Shown: positions 20,149 to 29,944, counted from the first letter of the stretch. The stretch: 64,000 bases of DNA from Yponomeuta sedellus (GCA_934045075.1 OW203723.1:2124577-2188576), one strand, 5' to 3'. Translations and numbers: made by a program. Notes: generated from the letters alone by a model not told the origin.

Positions 20149-20675
20149 AGGGTTCCGTACCTCAAAAGGAAAAAACGGAACCCTTATAGGATCACTTTGT
20201 TGTCCGTCTGTCCGTCCGTCCGTCCGTCTGTCAAGACCCTTTTTCTCAGGAACGCGTGGAGGTATGAAGCTGAAATTTATATCAATTACTCAAGTCTACT
20301 GTCCCTTGAAGCTGTGAAAAAATCAAACTTCTAAGCCAACGCAATCAAAAGATACAGCCGTTTATGCCGCAAATTTTCGACACTTGCAAGGGAATCAAAA
20401 CCTACAGGGTGCTTCCCGTGAACTCAGAATCTTGAAATTTGGTACGAAGCAACGTCTTATAGCATAGATTAGGAAAACCGATTACGAAAACCATAAATTT
20501 TTAGTTACATCACATAATATATATTTTTTTTAATAATTTTAAACTTACTACCCATTTCCTCATAAACGCGTAGAGGTATTAAATTGAAATTCATACCAAA
20601 TACTCAGGTCTATAATACAGGTTTGTACGGAACCCTCGGTGCGCGAGTCTGACTCGCACTTGGCCGGTTTTTTTT
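20149..20675 (+). mobile_element. Abundant lepidopteran repeat (GGGTTCCGTAC ... CTTGGCCGG)
   Basis: It begins AGGGTTCCGTACCTC, has a TCCGTCCGTCCGTCCGTCTG run, and ends with a 7-bp-stem hairpin (GCGAGTC T GACTCGC) followed by ACTTGGCCGGTTTTTT. From general knowledge this layout is extremely common in moth and butterfly genomes and supports the host call. It has no frame; whether it is a MITE or Helitron derivative is not decided by the sequence. Confidence 0.75.
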
Positions 20676-20949
20676 ATTGGTGTTTCGCGCGGTCACACGA
20701 CACAGTAGTTCAGAAAAAAAAGAAAAAAGGGGTGAGTTTCGAACAACAATTCGAATTTCGAATTGCAATGCGGGGGGCTTCTTCATAGTTTTCATGCGAA
20801 TTTTGACATTCTAAATTCAAATCACTTTATTCCCTAGGGAAATTCTTCATTATTATTGCCCTCGAGAGACAAGGCTATGCTTTACGATGATATTTGACGG
20901 TACGTAATAAGGCATTGTCGAGCAGGAGGTGTGAAAACTATTTTATGTG

Positions 20950-21375
20950 CTAAGGCTACCCGTGCTAAGGACAAATTTAAAAACCTATTATTAAAAATAA
21001 AAATAGTATAATCATGTGGGTACAGTGATATCGTTCCGATGTAAAAACCTAACTGCAAAGTAGGTAGTCGGGGCTGTAAGTAATGCAATTTGCTTAAGCC
21101 AGATGTCGCTGCTTGTACGTAATACAGAGAATAGTGTAAAGAGGTTCGAAATTTCACTGATGCCGGTGAGTCGCCCATTGGCTCAATTGGAAGAGCGCTG
21201 GCACGGATAGCCAGAGGTTGCGGGTTCGAATCCCGGCATGGGTGAAATTTTTCGCCTCTAATAGGTTTTTAAATTTGTTCCTTAGCACGGGTTAGTGCAT
21301 TAAAAATAAAAATTAAAAGTTATACATACATTTTTAAAAACCTAATTGGTTTTTAAAAATGTATGTATAACTTAA
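20950..21375 (+). mobile_element. Family C repeat, complete unit with palindromic right border
   Basis: Left end (CCCGTGCTAAGGACAAATTT), GTACAGTGATATCGTTCCGA, leader, tRNA-like core 21173-21245 and right end AGCACGGGTTAGTGCATTAA. It finishes in a perfect 26-bp inverted repeat (21317-21342 and 21348-21373, loop TAATT). Confidence 0.8.
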
Positions 21376-21506
21376 TTATTTACCGCAATAGGGGCTCCCT
21401 GTAATGTTAGCGTTAAGTTTTTTGGTATAAATAAATAAATAAAATAAATTTATTCATTTAATTATTTATGTGATTTTAGTAAGTTTATATAAATGTTGTA
21501 ATTAAA

Positions 21507-21615
21507 TGTATGCCCAGCGTGGGAATTATGGGCATTACCCCCTAATGATGGCACAACCTTGCGCTCATTAGGGGAGGGCTATGTCCAGCAGTGGACTTAT
21601 ATGGCCTGAAGAAGA
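21507..21615 (+). mobile_element. RTE-tailed SINE (family B), 3' fragment
   Basis: Contains ATGCCCAGCGTGGGAATTAT, GGCACAACCTTGCGCTCATT, GGGCTATGTCCAGCAGTGGA and a GAAGAAGAAG tail. 5'-truncated inside the body. Confidence 0.8.
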
Positions 21616-21639
21616 AGATATAAATTTCGTTGAAGTCCT

Positions 21640-21815
21640 ATATTCAATATTTTTGTATTGCACCGACTACCCGTCTCTAATTTCTTTCTTATCTCTATGG
21701 TTGCCTGGAAGAAATTGCTGTTAGTAATAAAGCCGCCAATCGTACTGTATTTTTTATATAATTTCTGTTACTGCAATTTCGGTGTACAATAAAGAATATT
21801 CTATCTATATCTAGC
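21640..21815 (+). mobile_element. Retroposon 3' end, GGCCGCC type
   Basis: GGTTGCCTGGAAGAAATTGC, AATAAAGCCGCCAATCGTAC, GTGTACAATAAAGAATATTC and a TATCTATATC end; the close partner of 14763-14950. Confidence 0.65.
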
Positions 21816-22024
21816 AGCAGAGACACCGTGACCGATGTTTGTAAATGTTTCGTTAAGTACTTTGTTTTGTGGTGTCTCAATGTATTAAATAGTCAGTAGG
21901 TATATTGTTTTGTGTAACTATTGCTGTAATAAATGTGTTTTCTTCTTCTTTTTTTATCGAATTACAATTACAAGAAAACCTGAACATTGAGTCTTTACCA
22001 GGCAGTGGTCAAATAGTTTCTACC

Positions 22025-22317
22025 AGAGTGCTTAGTGCGAGTTTGACAGATCCAATCGAATAACTTTACTACCGCGTTAATCGAGCATTGAGTAGTGAGT
22101 ATGAGTAAGTTAACCGTTCGAACTGGCAAAACGCTGTCACAGTACAACTCGCACTCGCGTTTATTCGTATTTTGGCTGGTAAACGTGTTCACTTCTCAAC
22201 GTAAACCATTACAACTCGCACTCAGCAATTTTAATTTCCATACTTGTCGCTAGGTGGCGCTTCCTCGATGCCATAGAAATATGAGTTTACGTTAACGCGA
22301 TCGAGTAGTTGAAAAGC
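22025..22317. mobile_element. MITE, GAGTGCTTAGTGCGAGTT ends, copy 2
   Basis: This is the inverted copy of 2680-2987 over nearly its full length, cut at the right end where a family D SINE begins. The right terminal repeat is missing. Confidence 0.75.
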
Positions 22318-22440
22318 TCGCCGGCCTCTCATTCGGGAGTACGTGGGTTTGAATCCCGACATGTACTATATGACTTTGTTATAAAGTTACCTACATTTGT
22401 AAAGTTATAGCATAAAGTTCGTAAGTTAATAAAAGTTGCT
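22318..22440 (+). mobile_element. tRNA SINE (family D), head-containing fragment
   Basis: GTGGGTTTGAATCCCGACAT is the B box, followed by GACTTTGTTATAAAGTTAC and ACATTTGTAAAGTTATAGC as in 59290-59420. The A-box side is eroded. Confidence 0.6.
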
Positions 22441-22454
22441 AGCGATTTTTTTTT

Positions 22455-23591
22455 ATTTATTTATGCGTTGATCTCAGTCAGATAGCAGGACTTCAAGCGT
22501 TCTTCTGAGAAATAACCCACGTTACCAACGCGACCGTTACAAACTCTATCAAGGGAAATACCTATACAGGGGTCAGGAGAAAACTTTACTCGCCAAATCC
22601 TTAATTTATAAACATGTTGGTCTCAGTCAGATAGCAGGACTTCAGCCGTTGTTCTGAGAAATAACTAACGTTATAAACGCGACCGTTACCAGCTCTATCA
22701 AGGAAAATACCTATGCAAGGGTCAGAAGAAAACTTCGTTGGCCAAATCTTTAATTTATTTATGCATTGGTCTCAGTAAGATAGAAAGGTCTTGAACCGTC
22801 TTTCTGACAGTTAAATCACGTTACCAACGTGACAATTACAAACTCATTCAAGAAACTTACCTATACTTGGCGTAATACTTATATTATAAATGCTTTGGTC
22901 TTAGTAATTCAACCGTTCTTCTGACAGCAAAATTACGTTACCAATTCGACCGTTACCGACTCTATCAAGGAAAATACATATACAGGGGTCAGGAGAAAAC
23001 TTTGCTGGCCAAATCCTTAATTTATAAACACGTTGGTCTCAGTAACATAGTTGGACTTCAACCGTTCTTCTAACCGCTAATTTATGTTACCACGACTATT
23101 AGGTACCAATTCTATCAAGGAAAATACCTATACAGGGGTGAGGAGAAAACTTAACTGGCCAAATACTTAATTTATAAACGTGCTGATCTCAGTCAGATAG
23201 CTGAACTTCATCCATCCGTCTGAGAAATAACTAACGTTGTCAATGCGACCATTACCAACTTTATCGAGGAAAATACCTATACCTTGCCAAAGCCTTCATT
23301 AATAATTGCCATGATCTTAGTCATATAGCAGGGTTTGAACCGTTCTTCTGACACCTAACTCACGTTACCAACTCGACGGTTACCAACTCTATCAAGGAAA
23401 ATACCTATACAGGGATCAGAAGAAAACTTTGCCGGCCAAATACTTAATTTATAAACGCGTTGATCTCAGTAACATAGTTGAACTTCAACCGTTCTTCTGA
23501 CAGCTAACTCACGTAACCAACTCGACCGTTACCAACTCTATCAAGGAAAATACCTATACAGGGGTCAGGAGAAACTTCGCCGGCCAAATCC
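22455..23591 (+). repeat. Satellite-like tandem array, about eight ~149-bp units
   Basis: A TCTCAGT-like block recurs at 22472, 22621, 22770, 22899, 23037, 23187, 23315 and 23464, giving intervals of 149, 149, 129, 138, 150, 128 and 149. Each unit also has CGACCGTTACCAACTCTATC and AAAATACCTATACAGGGGTC-type blocks. Units have diverged by point changes and ~20-bp deletions. No frame runs through it. Confidence 0.93.
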
Positions 23592-23850
23592 TCGCGGGTG
23601 ACACTTGGCAGCTTATTTTGTTATTCCGAACAGCGACAAAGCGCAAACAGAACCGAATTAACTTCCGAATCGACTGCGGATCTAATTAGACTTGATTCGC
23701 TTTTTTGCTGTTCCTAATCAAGTTTTGCTTTTGTTTCGTCCTGAGACGACGCTGAAGTGACAAAAACTGTCTCACTCGGAGGAGGTATATAAGGAATCCT
23801 TTTGCGCAGTTTTGGCGCAGAACTATGTATTCCTATATAGCATAATTATG
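23592..23850 (+). promoter_or_regulatory. TATA-containing stretch downstream of the satellite
   Basis: A TATATAA at 23786-23792 lies in GGAGGAGGTATATAAGGAAT within sequence not repeated elsewhere in the window. It could be a pol II core promoter, or part of an LTR or larger repeat of which the array is a component. No downstream coding frame is seen; a family C repeat starts at about 23877. Confidence 0.25.
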
Positions 23851-23876
23851 GTATGTGGTTGGAAGGGCTCGTAGCT

Positions 23877-24095
23877 CGTTGTGGTGAAATTTCGAACCTC
23901 TTTAAAATATTCTCTGTGTTACGTACAGGTACGTACAGGCTCACCGGTGAGTCGCCGATTTGCTCAGTTGGAAGAGCGCTGGCACGGATAGCCAAAGGTC
24001 GCGGGTTAGAATCCCGGCATGGGTGGAATTTTCAGCCTCTAAATAGGTTTTTAAAATTCATTCACGGGTTAGTGCATTAAAAAGAATATAATTAT
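23877..24095 (+). mobile_element. Family C repeat
   Basis: Leader TGAAATTTCGAACCTCTTTA is inverted relative to the core, followed by GTGAGTCGCCGATTTGCTCA, the tRNA-like core to CCCGGCATGGGTGG, and the right end. The B box has a point change (GGGTTAGAATCCC). Confidence 0.75.
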
Positions 24096-24134
24096 ATTGA
24101 TTTTCTTTTTCCTTCTTTTTTTGCACGCCTGCTA

Positions 24135-24262
24135 ACTTTTTCGTCTACCTCCTGCGGTTGACTGGTAGAAAATGCTTATGGCATTAAGTTCGCCGCATTG
24201 TACGATTTTATTGTGCAATAAAAGTATTAATTAATAAATAAATAAATAAATAAATAAATATA
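24135..24262 (+). mobile_element. Retroposon 3' tail, TGCGGTTGACTGG type
   Basis: CTACCTCCTGCGGTTGACTG, AAAATGCTTATGGCATTAAG, TTCGCCGCATTGTACGATTT and an AATA-repeat tail. Nearly identical to 59846-59955. Confidence 0.7.
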
Positions 24263-24373
24263 GTGGAACCGAGTGATTGTCATCAACCACTTTGGTCAGT
24301 AATAATATTAATATTTTATTTCAGATTAATCAAAATCCATATTAAAAATAACACATTATAAAAGATGACAATA

Positions 24374-24620
24374 AAATTAAGCAACTGCAGGCGCAATCAG
24401 GTGCTGGATGGGTGACCATACCGAGACTACCGCTAGTGGATTTTTTTCCGAGCGCTTCCATGCTTTGCAAGGCACTTCATGCAAGGCAGCCATTGGTGCC
24501 GGCTGTCATGTAATGGCAGTTCTTAAGCCCCTATAGGCGGCTTGGTAACTTTTGAAAGTAAGGCCCGCCACGCTTACAAACCTCCACCAACCCGAACTTG
24601 GCACCCGTGAGGAAATATGA
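24374..24620 (+). mobile_element. 5S-derived SINE (family A), 5' part
   Basis: Begins ATTAAGCAACTGCAGGCGCA and GCTGGATGGGTGACC (5S-like), continues to CACCCGTGAGG; the 3' third is lost. Confidence 0.8.
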
Positions 24621-24704
24621 CCTATGCGTGACCGATTGATAAAAACAATATAAGAAAGAACACAATGGTAAGTAAGCATACCCTGATCTCTGCCTTCACT
24701 CAAA

Positions 24705-24845
24705 CCCCCTTATTCATAATGGTCCGCTTACTTAAAGCACCTGCTAAAGAGTGTTCTCTTTCATTCTGACTTAGGTCAAAGGAAGAGGACAGAGTGAGAA
24801 TTAGCAATGCTTTAAGTTAGCAGACTATTATGAATAAGGGGGTTA
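24705..24845. mobile_element. MITE, ~141 bp, CCCCCTTATTCATAAT ends
   Basis: Inverted ends CCCCCTTATTCATAAT and ATTATGAATAAGGGGG enclose AGAGTGTTCTCTTTCATTCT and GAAGAGGACAGAGTGAGAAT. A second copy is at 43202-43342. Encodes nothing. Confidence 0.85.
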
Positions 24846-24891
24846 CTCGCGTATTTATATGTTACACACTAAATAGGAAATATGTATCATT

Positions 24892-25170
24892 GTGCGCTCG
24901 TGGCTTAGGCGAACCGAGTGATTGGAATCAATCACTTTGTTAAGCCACAACAGGCGCGGTCAGGTACAGGATGGGTGAGCGTCCCGTGACTACCGCTAGT
25001 GGCATTTTTCCGAGCGCTTCCGTGCTTCGCAATGCACGTTAAGCCGTTGGTGCCGGCTGTCATATAATGGCAGTCGTTGGGCCATGTCAGAGGCCTTATG
25101 GGCAGCTTGATAACTTCTGACAGTAAGGCCCGCCACTGTCTTACAATCCTCCACCAACCCGGACGTGGCC
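24892..25170 (+). mobile_element. 5S-derived SINE (family A), 5' three-quarters
   Basis: Starts with the full 5' end GCGCTCGTGGCTTAGGCGAA, then GTTAAGCCACAACAGGCGCG and GTACAGGATGGGTGAGCG. It ends at CCAACCCGGACGTGGCC, so the 3' tail is absent. Confidence 0.85.
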
Positions 25171-25389
25171 ACTTTTTTATCCAAAGCATTTAATAAATTA
25201 ATTTTATTAAAAACCTGACCGCCGGCGTCGTTTAACAAAGGTACGGACAGATCAAACAAAACGCGAAGCAATAAAGCAATTTCTGGCTAAAAGTGTCGCC
25301 CGCTGCCCAAAATTACGGCCGCGTCATCAATGTTTGTACAATTTACCGGTCCAGGCGCAAAACAAAAGTAATTCTGTTTAACGGCCCTG

Positions 25390-25854
25390 TCACACTAGAG
25401 ATTCCGAGCGATTACGCAGCGAGCTCGCTGCGATTGCGAAACGTACATGGCGTGACGACGCCACGCTGGTGCTGCGCCGTCGCGGCGATAACATCGCTAT
25501 GACCACTCTTGACGCCATTTTGTACAGTTGTATTCGACAGCCGCAACAGCTTGCTTTGATATCAACCCTTGTAGTCTTAGTATCCAAAATGGAGATCGCA
25601 CGACACGAGCTTGTTTTGACAACGCTGCGTCGTCGCTTTGCTGCGGCTTTGTTGCGGCCTCATGAAGGAGGTGAAACGGATTCGTCGCGTCGTCATCGCG
25701 GCGTCATCGCGGCATCATCGCAGTGTCATCACGCCGCCGTTGCCACACACTCGCTGCGCACTCACATGCAAAAACCTACATCGAAATCTAAAGATTTCGA
25801 TGCAAAAACCTACATCGAAATCTAAAGATTTCGATGTAGGTTTTTGCATGTGAG
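25390..25854. repeat. GC-rich repeat region ending in a hairpin
   Basis: The left part contains the perfect palindrome GCAGCGAGCTCGCTGC and the middle has reiterated TCATCGCGGCG-like blocks. At the right, a 34-bp unit ATGCAAAAACCTACATCG... is duplicated (25766 and 25800), and 25761-25787 pairs with 25828-25854. A TTGATATCAACCCTTGTA piece at 25555-25573 equals the family A 3' tip. The open frames here are by-products of GC-rich repeats. Confidence 0.6.
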
Positions 25855-26106
25855 TTTTAAAAAACTGAGTTTGTGGTCTCGGTTTCCGTTGGAGGTCGTA
25901 CCTTGATAGTATAATAATTGTTGTAGCCTCAGTCTGGGCCTCATCCTTATTTGTGTCGAATGCTTGTCAGGTTTTATTAAAGAGCAAAGGAATTTTGAGT
26001 CCAAACTCCGGGAAGGCTATTTTCAAATATATTCACTATAAAAACAAAATGTTTACTTAATGAACATCGAAGCGCTTAGTTTCACAATTAACCCTATCCG
26101 TATTTT

Positions 26107-26215
26107 GAAATAGATATATGGTTAGAGAACTCTTTACTGCACAACCAGATAATAAATTACAACCGTGAATGATTTCATTAATATAAGTAATGTTATACAA
26201 TTGGCGGTCTTAATT
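26107..26215 (-). mobile_element. Retroposon 3' tail, GATA type
   Basis: Minus-strand: GTTAGAGAACTCTTTACTGC, ACAACCAGATAATAAATTAC and ATACAATTGGCGGTCTTAA, as in 9190-9310. Confidence 0.55.
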
Positions 26216-26524
26216 TATCTATATATAACAACATATCTAACTACCGGCTAACTGCGACTTTTTAGGAGTGAGTGAGTAGGCTCTCTTCTCATTAAATATG
26301 TATAAATCTTAGCTATATATTTTTCCTTCTGAAATGCTTACATCCTAATTTATTTTTCACGGAAACTCGTTTTTTTGCGGTGACTCAATGTTAGTTAGTC
26401 GTTAGTTTTAATATTTTGTGGCTATCAGTGGAAGCCTGTTAATGACTGTCTGTTTCAAATTTATAAATACTAAATTAGGATATATTATATAATGTCAATG
26501 GTTTTCCTAAAACTTAATAAATAT

Positions 26525-26878
26525 CTTTAAACCTATTTAGAGGCTTAAAATTCCACCCATGCCGGGATTCGAACCCGCGACCTCTGGCTATCCGTGCCAG
26601 CGCTCTTTCTAACTGAGCTAATGGGTGACTCACCGGCATCAGTGAACTTTCGAACCTCTTTACAATATTCTCAGTATTACGTACAGGCAACGAATCTCGC
26701 TGAAGTAATTTACATCACTTGCAGCCCCGAGTACCTACTTTGCAGTTAGGTTTTACATCGGAATGATATCGCTGTACCCACATGATTATATTATATTATT
26801 TTTATTGCACTAACCCGTATTTTTAAATTTGTCCTTAGCACGGGATAGTGCTTTAAAAATAATATAATAAATATCTAT
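26525..26878 (-). mobile_element. Family C repeat with inverted right end
   Basis: Minus-strand unit with a well-kept tRNA-like core (B box GGGATTCGAACCCG complement side, A box AACTGAGCTAATGGGTGA), then GTACCTACTTTGCAGTTAGG and ATTGCACTAACCCGT. It turns directly into the plus-strand TTTGTCCTTAGCACGG end, as at 11130-11515. Confidence 0.8.
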
Positions 26879-26880
26879 AG

Positions 26881-27282
26881 TTATTTATTACAATTATTGT
26901 TTCTTTGTTATTATTCGTTATGTTAGTATGTTGTGTATTTCATTGAAAGAATCTCATCTGAAAGAAACTCCATGCAAACCAATTAACAGATCGCGCGCCC
27001 TAAGAGACACAATTTTACCATTTTTGGCGGACCACACGTAAATCTCAGCTACGCCAACACAGCTCTTATCGTGTATAAAATAGGCGCAATTTTTCAACAA
27101 ACAGAGGTAGCTGAATAAGGTCCCTGTATAACGCCGAGTAAAAATTACTTCATTGTTAACCGCCAGCCCATTCATTTTGGGAAGGTGGGCCCGAAATTAA
27201 ATTTAACATTTTATATTACTGCGGGGAGACTTGGTTCCCTGAATCCGTTTTACTCGGCTGCTTTTTACAGTGAATAACAATA
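26881..27282 (-). other. Unassigned stretch with a 73-codon minus-strand frame
   Basis: The frame at 26954-27175 (MNGLAVNNEVIFTRRYTG...) has ordinary amino-acid composition and no repeat partner in the window, but shows no family motif and no clear splice context. It could be a host exon or chance. Confidence 0.2.
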
Positions 27283-27358
27283 GAGCGGTGGTAGCATAGT
27301 GGGTAGAACAATGGACTCGGAAGCGAGAGATCCAGGTTCGATTTCCAGTTCGGGCATG
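27283..27358 (+). mobile_element. tRNA head of a family B SINE
   Basis: GCGGTGGTAGCATAGTGGGT (A box) and GATCCAGGTTCGATTTCCAG (B box) match the head at 13310-13384. It is cut just after the tRNA-like part and abuts the Penelope fragment. Confidence 0.75.
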
Positions 27359-27382
27359 TTTTCTAAGTTTTTTTTTAATTAA

Positions 27383-28293
27383 AACTGTTTTTATACGGAT
27401 TTATGCTCGTTTATTACATTTTTACAATTTCCCAACGTTTCGGCACTTTTTCAGGTGCCGTGGTCCCGGATGACTGAGGTGACAGGTGTCTTTTAGAAAT
27501 CATTAACGGTTAGTTTACTACCCTCGGCAAAAATTACAAAAGTTAATTATGAAGTTACGTTCCAAAATGACAAACCAATTATTTTTTATATAAAGTCAAC
27601 AATATTGATTATTAGTAATTGAAGTTAAAATTAAATTTATAAACTAATTACTTTATATGATATTATTAATTGAAATTAAATTGATTTTTTATTATTTATT
27701 CTACAGTCACACTTCTAGCAAGGGGGTCTCATGCACTTAAGCACTGGTTCCCATGCTACCGGTATGTTCCAACCACGATCTCTATTAAAATTTGGATGCC
27801 GGCGGATCTCTATTGCCTCACGTATCATTCTAGGGAAGAAACGGTCTTCTCGGGCTAGAACTTTAACTTTATCGAAATGTATAAAGTGGTTGGAACCGCT
27901 AAGTGTATGCTCGCTGACTGCAGATCTACCAGAGCGCTTATGTTTCACATCAGCGATATGTTCCTTCACCCGCTCAGCTATGGTACGCTTCGTTTGACCA
28001 ATGTACGAGGAACCACATTCACAGTCAAGCTTGTATACTCCTGCCTCTTGTACGGGAATCCTGTGCTTGACACTTCGCATGAATTGGTGTATCTTTCTTG
28101 GCGGCTGGTAGATGGTTCTGATTGAGGCGCGTTTCAAAATACTCCCAATTTTGTCAGTCACTCCTCTCACGAAAGGCAGGTAGGCTGGAACTCGCTCGAC
28201 TGTGTCCGGTTTGACACGTCCTCCGCGACGGACACGCGGAACTTGCAGCTTGTTTGCACGAAGTACTCGTTTGACATGCTGGAGTTCCGCAGG
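27383..28293 (-). mobile_element. Penelope-like element, 5'-truncated
   Basis: A minus-strand retroelement fragment: GIY-YIG-encoding frame (27715-28293) followed by the AT-rich 3' region (27383-27714) shared with 1-340 and 17395-17700. The reverse transcriptase part is missing. A family A SINE begins 43 bp beyond the 5' break. Confidence 0.8.
27715..28293 (-). CDS. Penelope-like GIY-YIG endonuclease domain (fragment)
   Basis: This is the carboxyl end of a Penelope-like polyprotein, which in the family joins a reverse transcriptase to a GIY-YIG nuclease that nicks target DNA. The frame is open for 192 codons from the stop at 28294-28296. It reads HVKRVLRANKL, then AYLPFVRGVTDKIGSILK, then the nuclease: GVY at residues 85-87 and YIG at 97-99, within CECGSSYIGQTKR. 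The REAIEIRRHPNFNRDRG stretch near the end carries the glutamate-bearing helix expected for the fold. No stop or frameshift interrupts it. The in-frame codon at 28170 is GTG, and no ATG opens the frame, so this is a truncated copy that probably makes no protein. The assignment is firm at clade level. Confidence 0.85.
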   Translation of the reverse strand, partial: PAELQHVKRVLRANKLQVPRVRRGGRVKPDTVERVPAYLPFVRGVTDKIGSILKRASIRTIYQPPRKIHQFMRSVKHRIPVQEAGVYKLDCECGSSYIGQTKRTIAERVKEHIADVKHKRSGRSAVSEHTLSGSNHFIHFDKVKVLAREDRFFPRMIREAIEIRRHPNFNRDRGWNIPVAWEPVLKCMRPPC

Positions 28294-28335
28294 TTAACGT
28301 GTTAACCTTAGAAAATAAGTTTTTTTTGTGAAGTT

Positions 28336-28693
28336 CTCGTTATCAACCCTTATATGTCCCCATTGCTGGGACACGGGTCTTTTCCTGCGTCGCAGAAAGA
28401 TTAACGATACTCCACCACGGGGGCCAAGTCCGGGTTGGTGGAGGATTGTGAGACAGTGGCGGGCCTTACTGTCAGAAGTTATCAAGCCGCCCATAAGGCC
28501 TCTGACATGGCTTAACGACTGCCATTGCATGACAACCGGCACTAACGACTCAACGTGCCTTGCGAAGCACGGAAGCGCTCAAAAAATGCACTAGCTGTAG
28601 TCACGGGACGGTGACCCATCCTGCACCTGACCGCGCCTGTTGTTGCTTAACTCAAGTGATTGATTCCAATCTTGGTTAGCCTAGGCCACGAGC
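28336..28693 (-). mobile_element. 5S-derived SINE (family A), full length
   Basis: Minus-strand, with tail TTATCAACCCTTATATGTCC, the whole body and the head to GCCTAGGCCACGAGCGCTT. The 5S-like complement CACCCATCCTGCACCTGACC and GTTGTTGCTTAACTCAAG is well kept. Confidence 0.9.
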
Positions 28694-28739
28694 GCTTCTG
28701 TGAAGTATATAACCTTGTTTGTGTCCCACTGCTGGGCTT

Positions 28740-29056
28740 AGGTTAAGCAACAACAGGTGCGGTCAGGTGCAGGATGGGTGACCGTCCCGTGACTACCGCT
28801 AGTGCATTTTTTGAGAGGTTCCGTGCTTCGCAAGGCACGTTGAGCCGATAGTGCCGGTTGTCATGCAATGGCAGTCGTTAAGCCATGTCAGATGCCTTAT
28901 GGGCGGCTTGATAACTTTTGAGAGTAAGGCCAGCCACTGTCTTACAATCCTCCCAACATAGACTTGGCTCCCGTCATGGAGTATGGCCTAACCTTCCTGC
29001 AATGCATGAAGAGATACATGTCCCTGCAGTAGAGACATGCAAGGGCTGATATCGAA
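28740..29056 (+). mobile_element. 5S-derived SINE (family A)
   Basis: Plus-strand copy beginning GGTTAAGCAACAACAGGTGC and GCAGGATGGGTGACCGTCCC and ending GACATGCAAGGGCTGATATC. It faces the copy at 28336-28693, so the two 5' ends point at each other across ~45 bp. Confidence 0.85.
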
Positions 29057-29083
29057 GCGATCTCATTGCCGTCTTGTCTGATC

Positions 29084-29183
29084 GACTGTCCTACAATCTT
29101 CCACCAACCCGGACTTGGTACCCGTGGTGGAGTATGGCTTAGACCCGTGCCCCAGCAGTGGCGACGTACAAGGGTTGATATCG
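29084..29183 (+). mobile_element. 5S-derived SINE (family A), 3' fragment
   Basis: Contains CTTCCACCAACCCGGACTTG, GACCCGTGCCCCAGCAGTGG and ACAAGGGTTGATATCG, with an internal deletion that removes the TGCGATGCAG block. Confidence 0.75.
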
Positions 29184-29557
29184 TACCTTATACTTATAAC
29201 GAAATCGATACTCAATTTATTTTTCGACATAAACCATTCTGTAAATGAATTGAAACAACAAGAAAAATAACTGGCTCGGGATTCAAAACTCAATCATAAA
29301 ACAAAACAGCTGTGTGCCCACGGATATTAAAACGCCAGATTAATTGTCATGGAAACATGGTTAATTCCGAAAGGAATGAAATCATGAATATTTACAGCTT
29401 TGTTATTCAGGACACGTACAGTGGGTACCACAGTCTGATCACAGTCTACGTCTGAAATTGTCATGTTCTATGTTTGTACATCTACTTTCTTCTCCAATCT
29501 AATTGTCCAGTCCATCCAAAGGTTCTCTGGAAGAGTCCTCTTAGTGTTATGCCTCTA

Positions 29558-29699
29558 TCGAGTTATCATATTTTTATGCGACAAATGTCTAAGCCCTCGA
29601 ATATTTTGCATCCAGGGGGCCGATTCTCGCCCATGCGAATTTAAAGCATACACGCAGAATAAGACATTTGTCGCATAAAAATAAGATAAGATAACTCGA
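29558..29699. repeat. Inverted repeat, TCGAGTTAT ends
   Basis: The arm 29558-29590 (TCGAGTTATCATATTTTTAT, then GCGACAAATGTCT) is inverted at 29661-29699, where an extra GATAA repeat is inserted. Its loop includes the left end of a second element. Confidence 0.7.
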
Positions 29700-29894
29700 C
29701 AGACTCATTAGACATTTATTTTCTCATTCGAATTCAATCTAGCATAGCGTTCAGAATACAGATTTTGGCTGTCACTCGACTTTTTTCGTAGAATTCCAAG
29801 TCATAAGTCTTAGAGTCGTATACGAATTATTTGCTAATGAAGTGAGAATTGACTCCCACGTTTTCAATTCGCGTGGGCGACAATCGGCTCCCTG
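29613..29894. mobile_element. MITE, CAGGGGGCCGATT ends
   Basis: The ends CAGGGGGCCGATTCTCGCCC (29613) and GGGCGACAATCGGCTCCCTG (29875-29894) are inverted over about 30 bp. The CAGGG terminus is compatible with a hAT origin, but no 8-bp target duplication is visible. It overlaps the inverted repeat 29558-29699. Confidence 0.6.
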
Positions 29895-29944
29895 GTCGGA
29901 CTCCAAAAATAAGTAAGTGATACCGGTATTACATTAGTAAAAGT

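Noticed and set aside
22455..23591. CRISPR-like array
   Set aside because: The whole ~149-bp unit is repeated, without constant short repeats alternating with unique spacers, and the genome is eukaryotic.
25469..25825. 118-codon plus-strand frame
   Set aside because: Arginine/histidine-rich translation of GC-rich reiterated sequence with palindromes; no domain, and a competing frame overlaps it.
27383..27480. Hammerhead ribozyme in the Penelope 3' region
   Set aside because: A GAAAC element and a flanking hairpin are present, but the CTGATGA core is missing, so a functional ribozyme is not supported.
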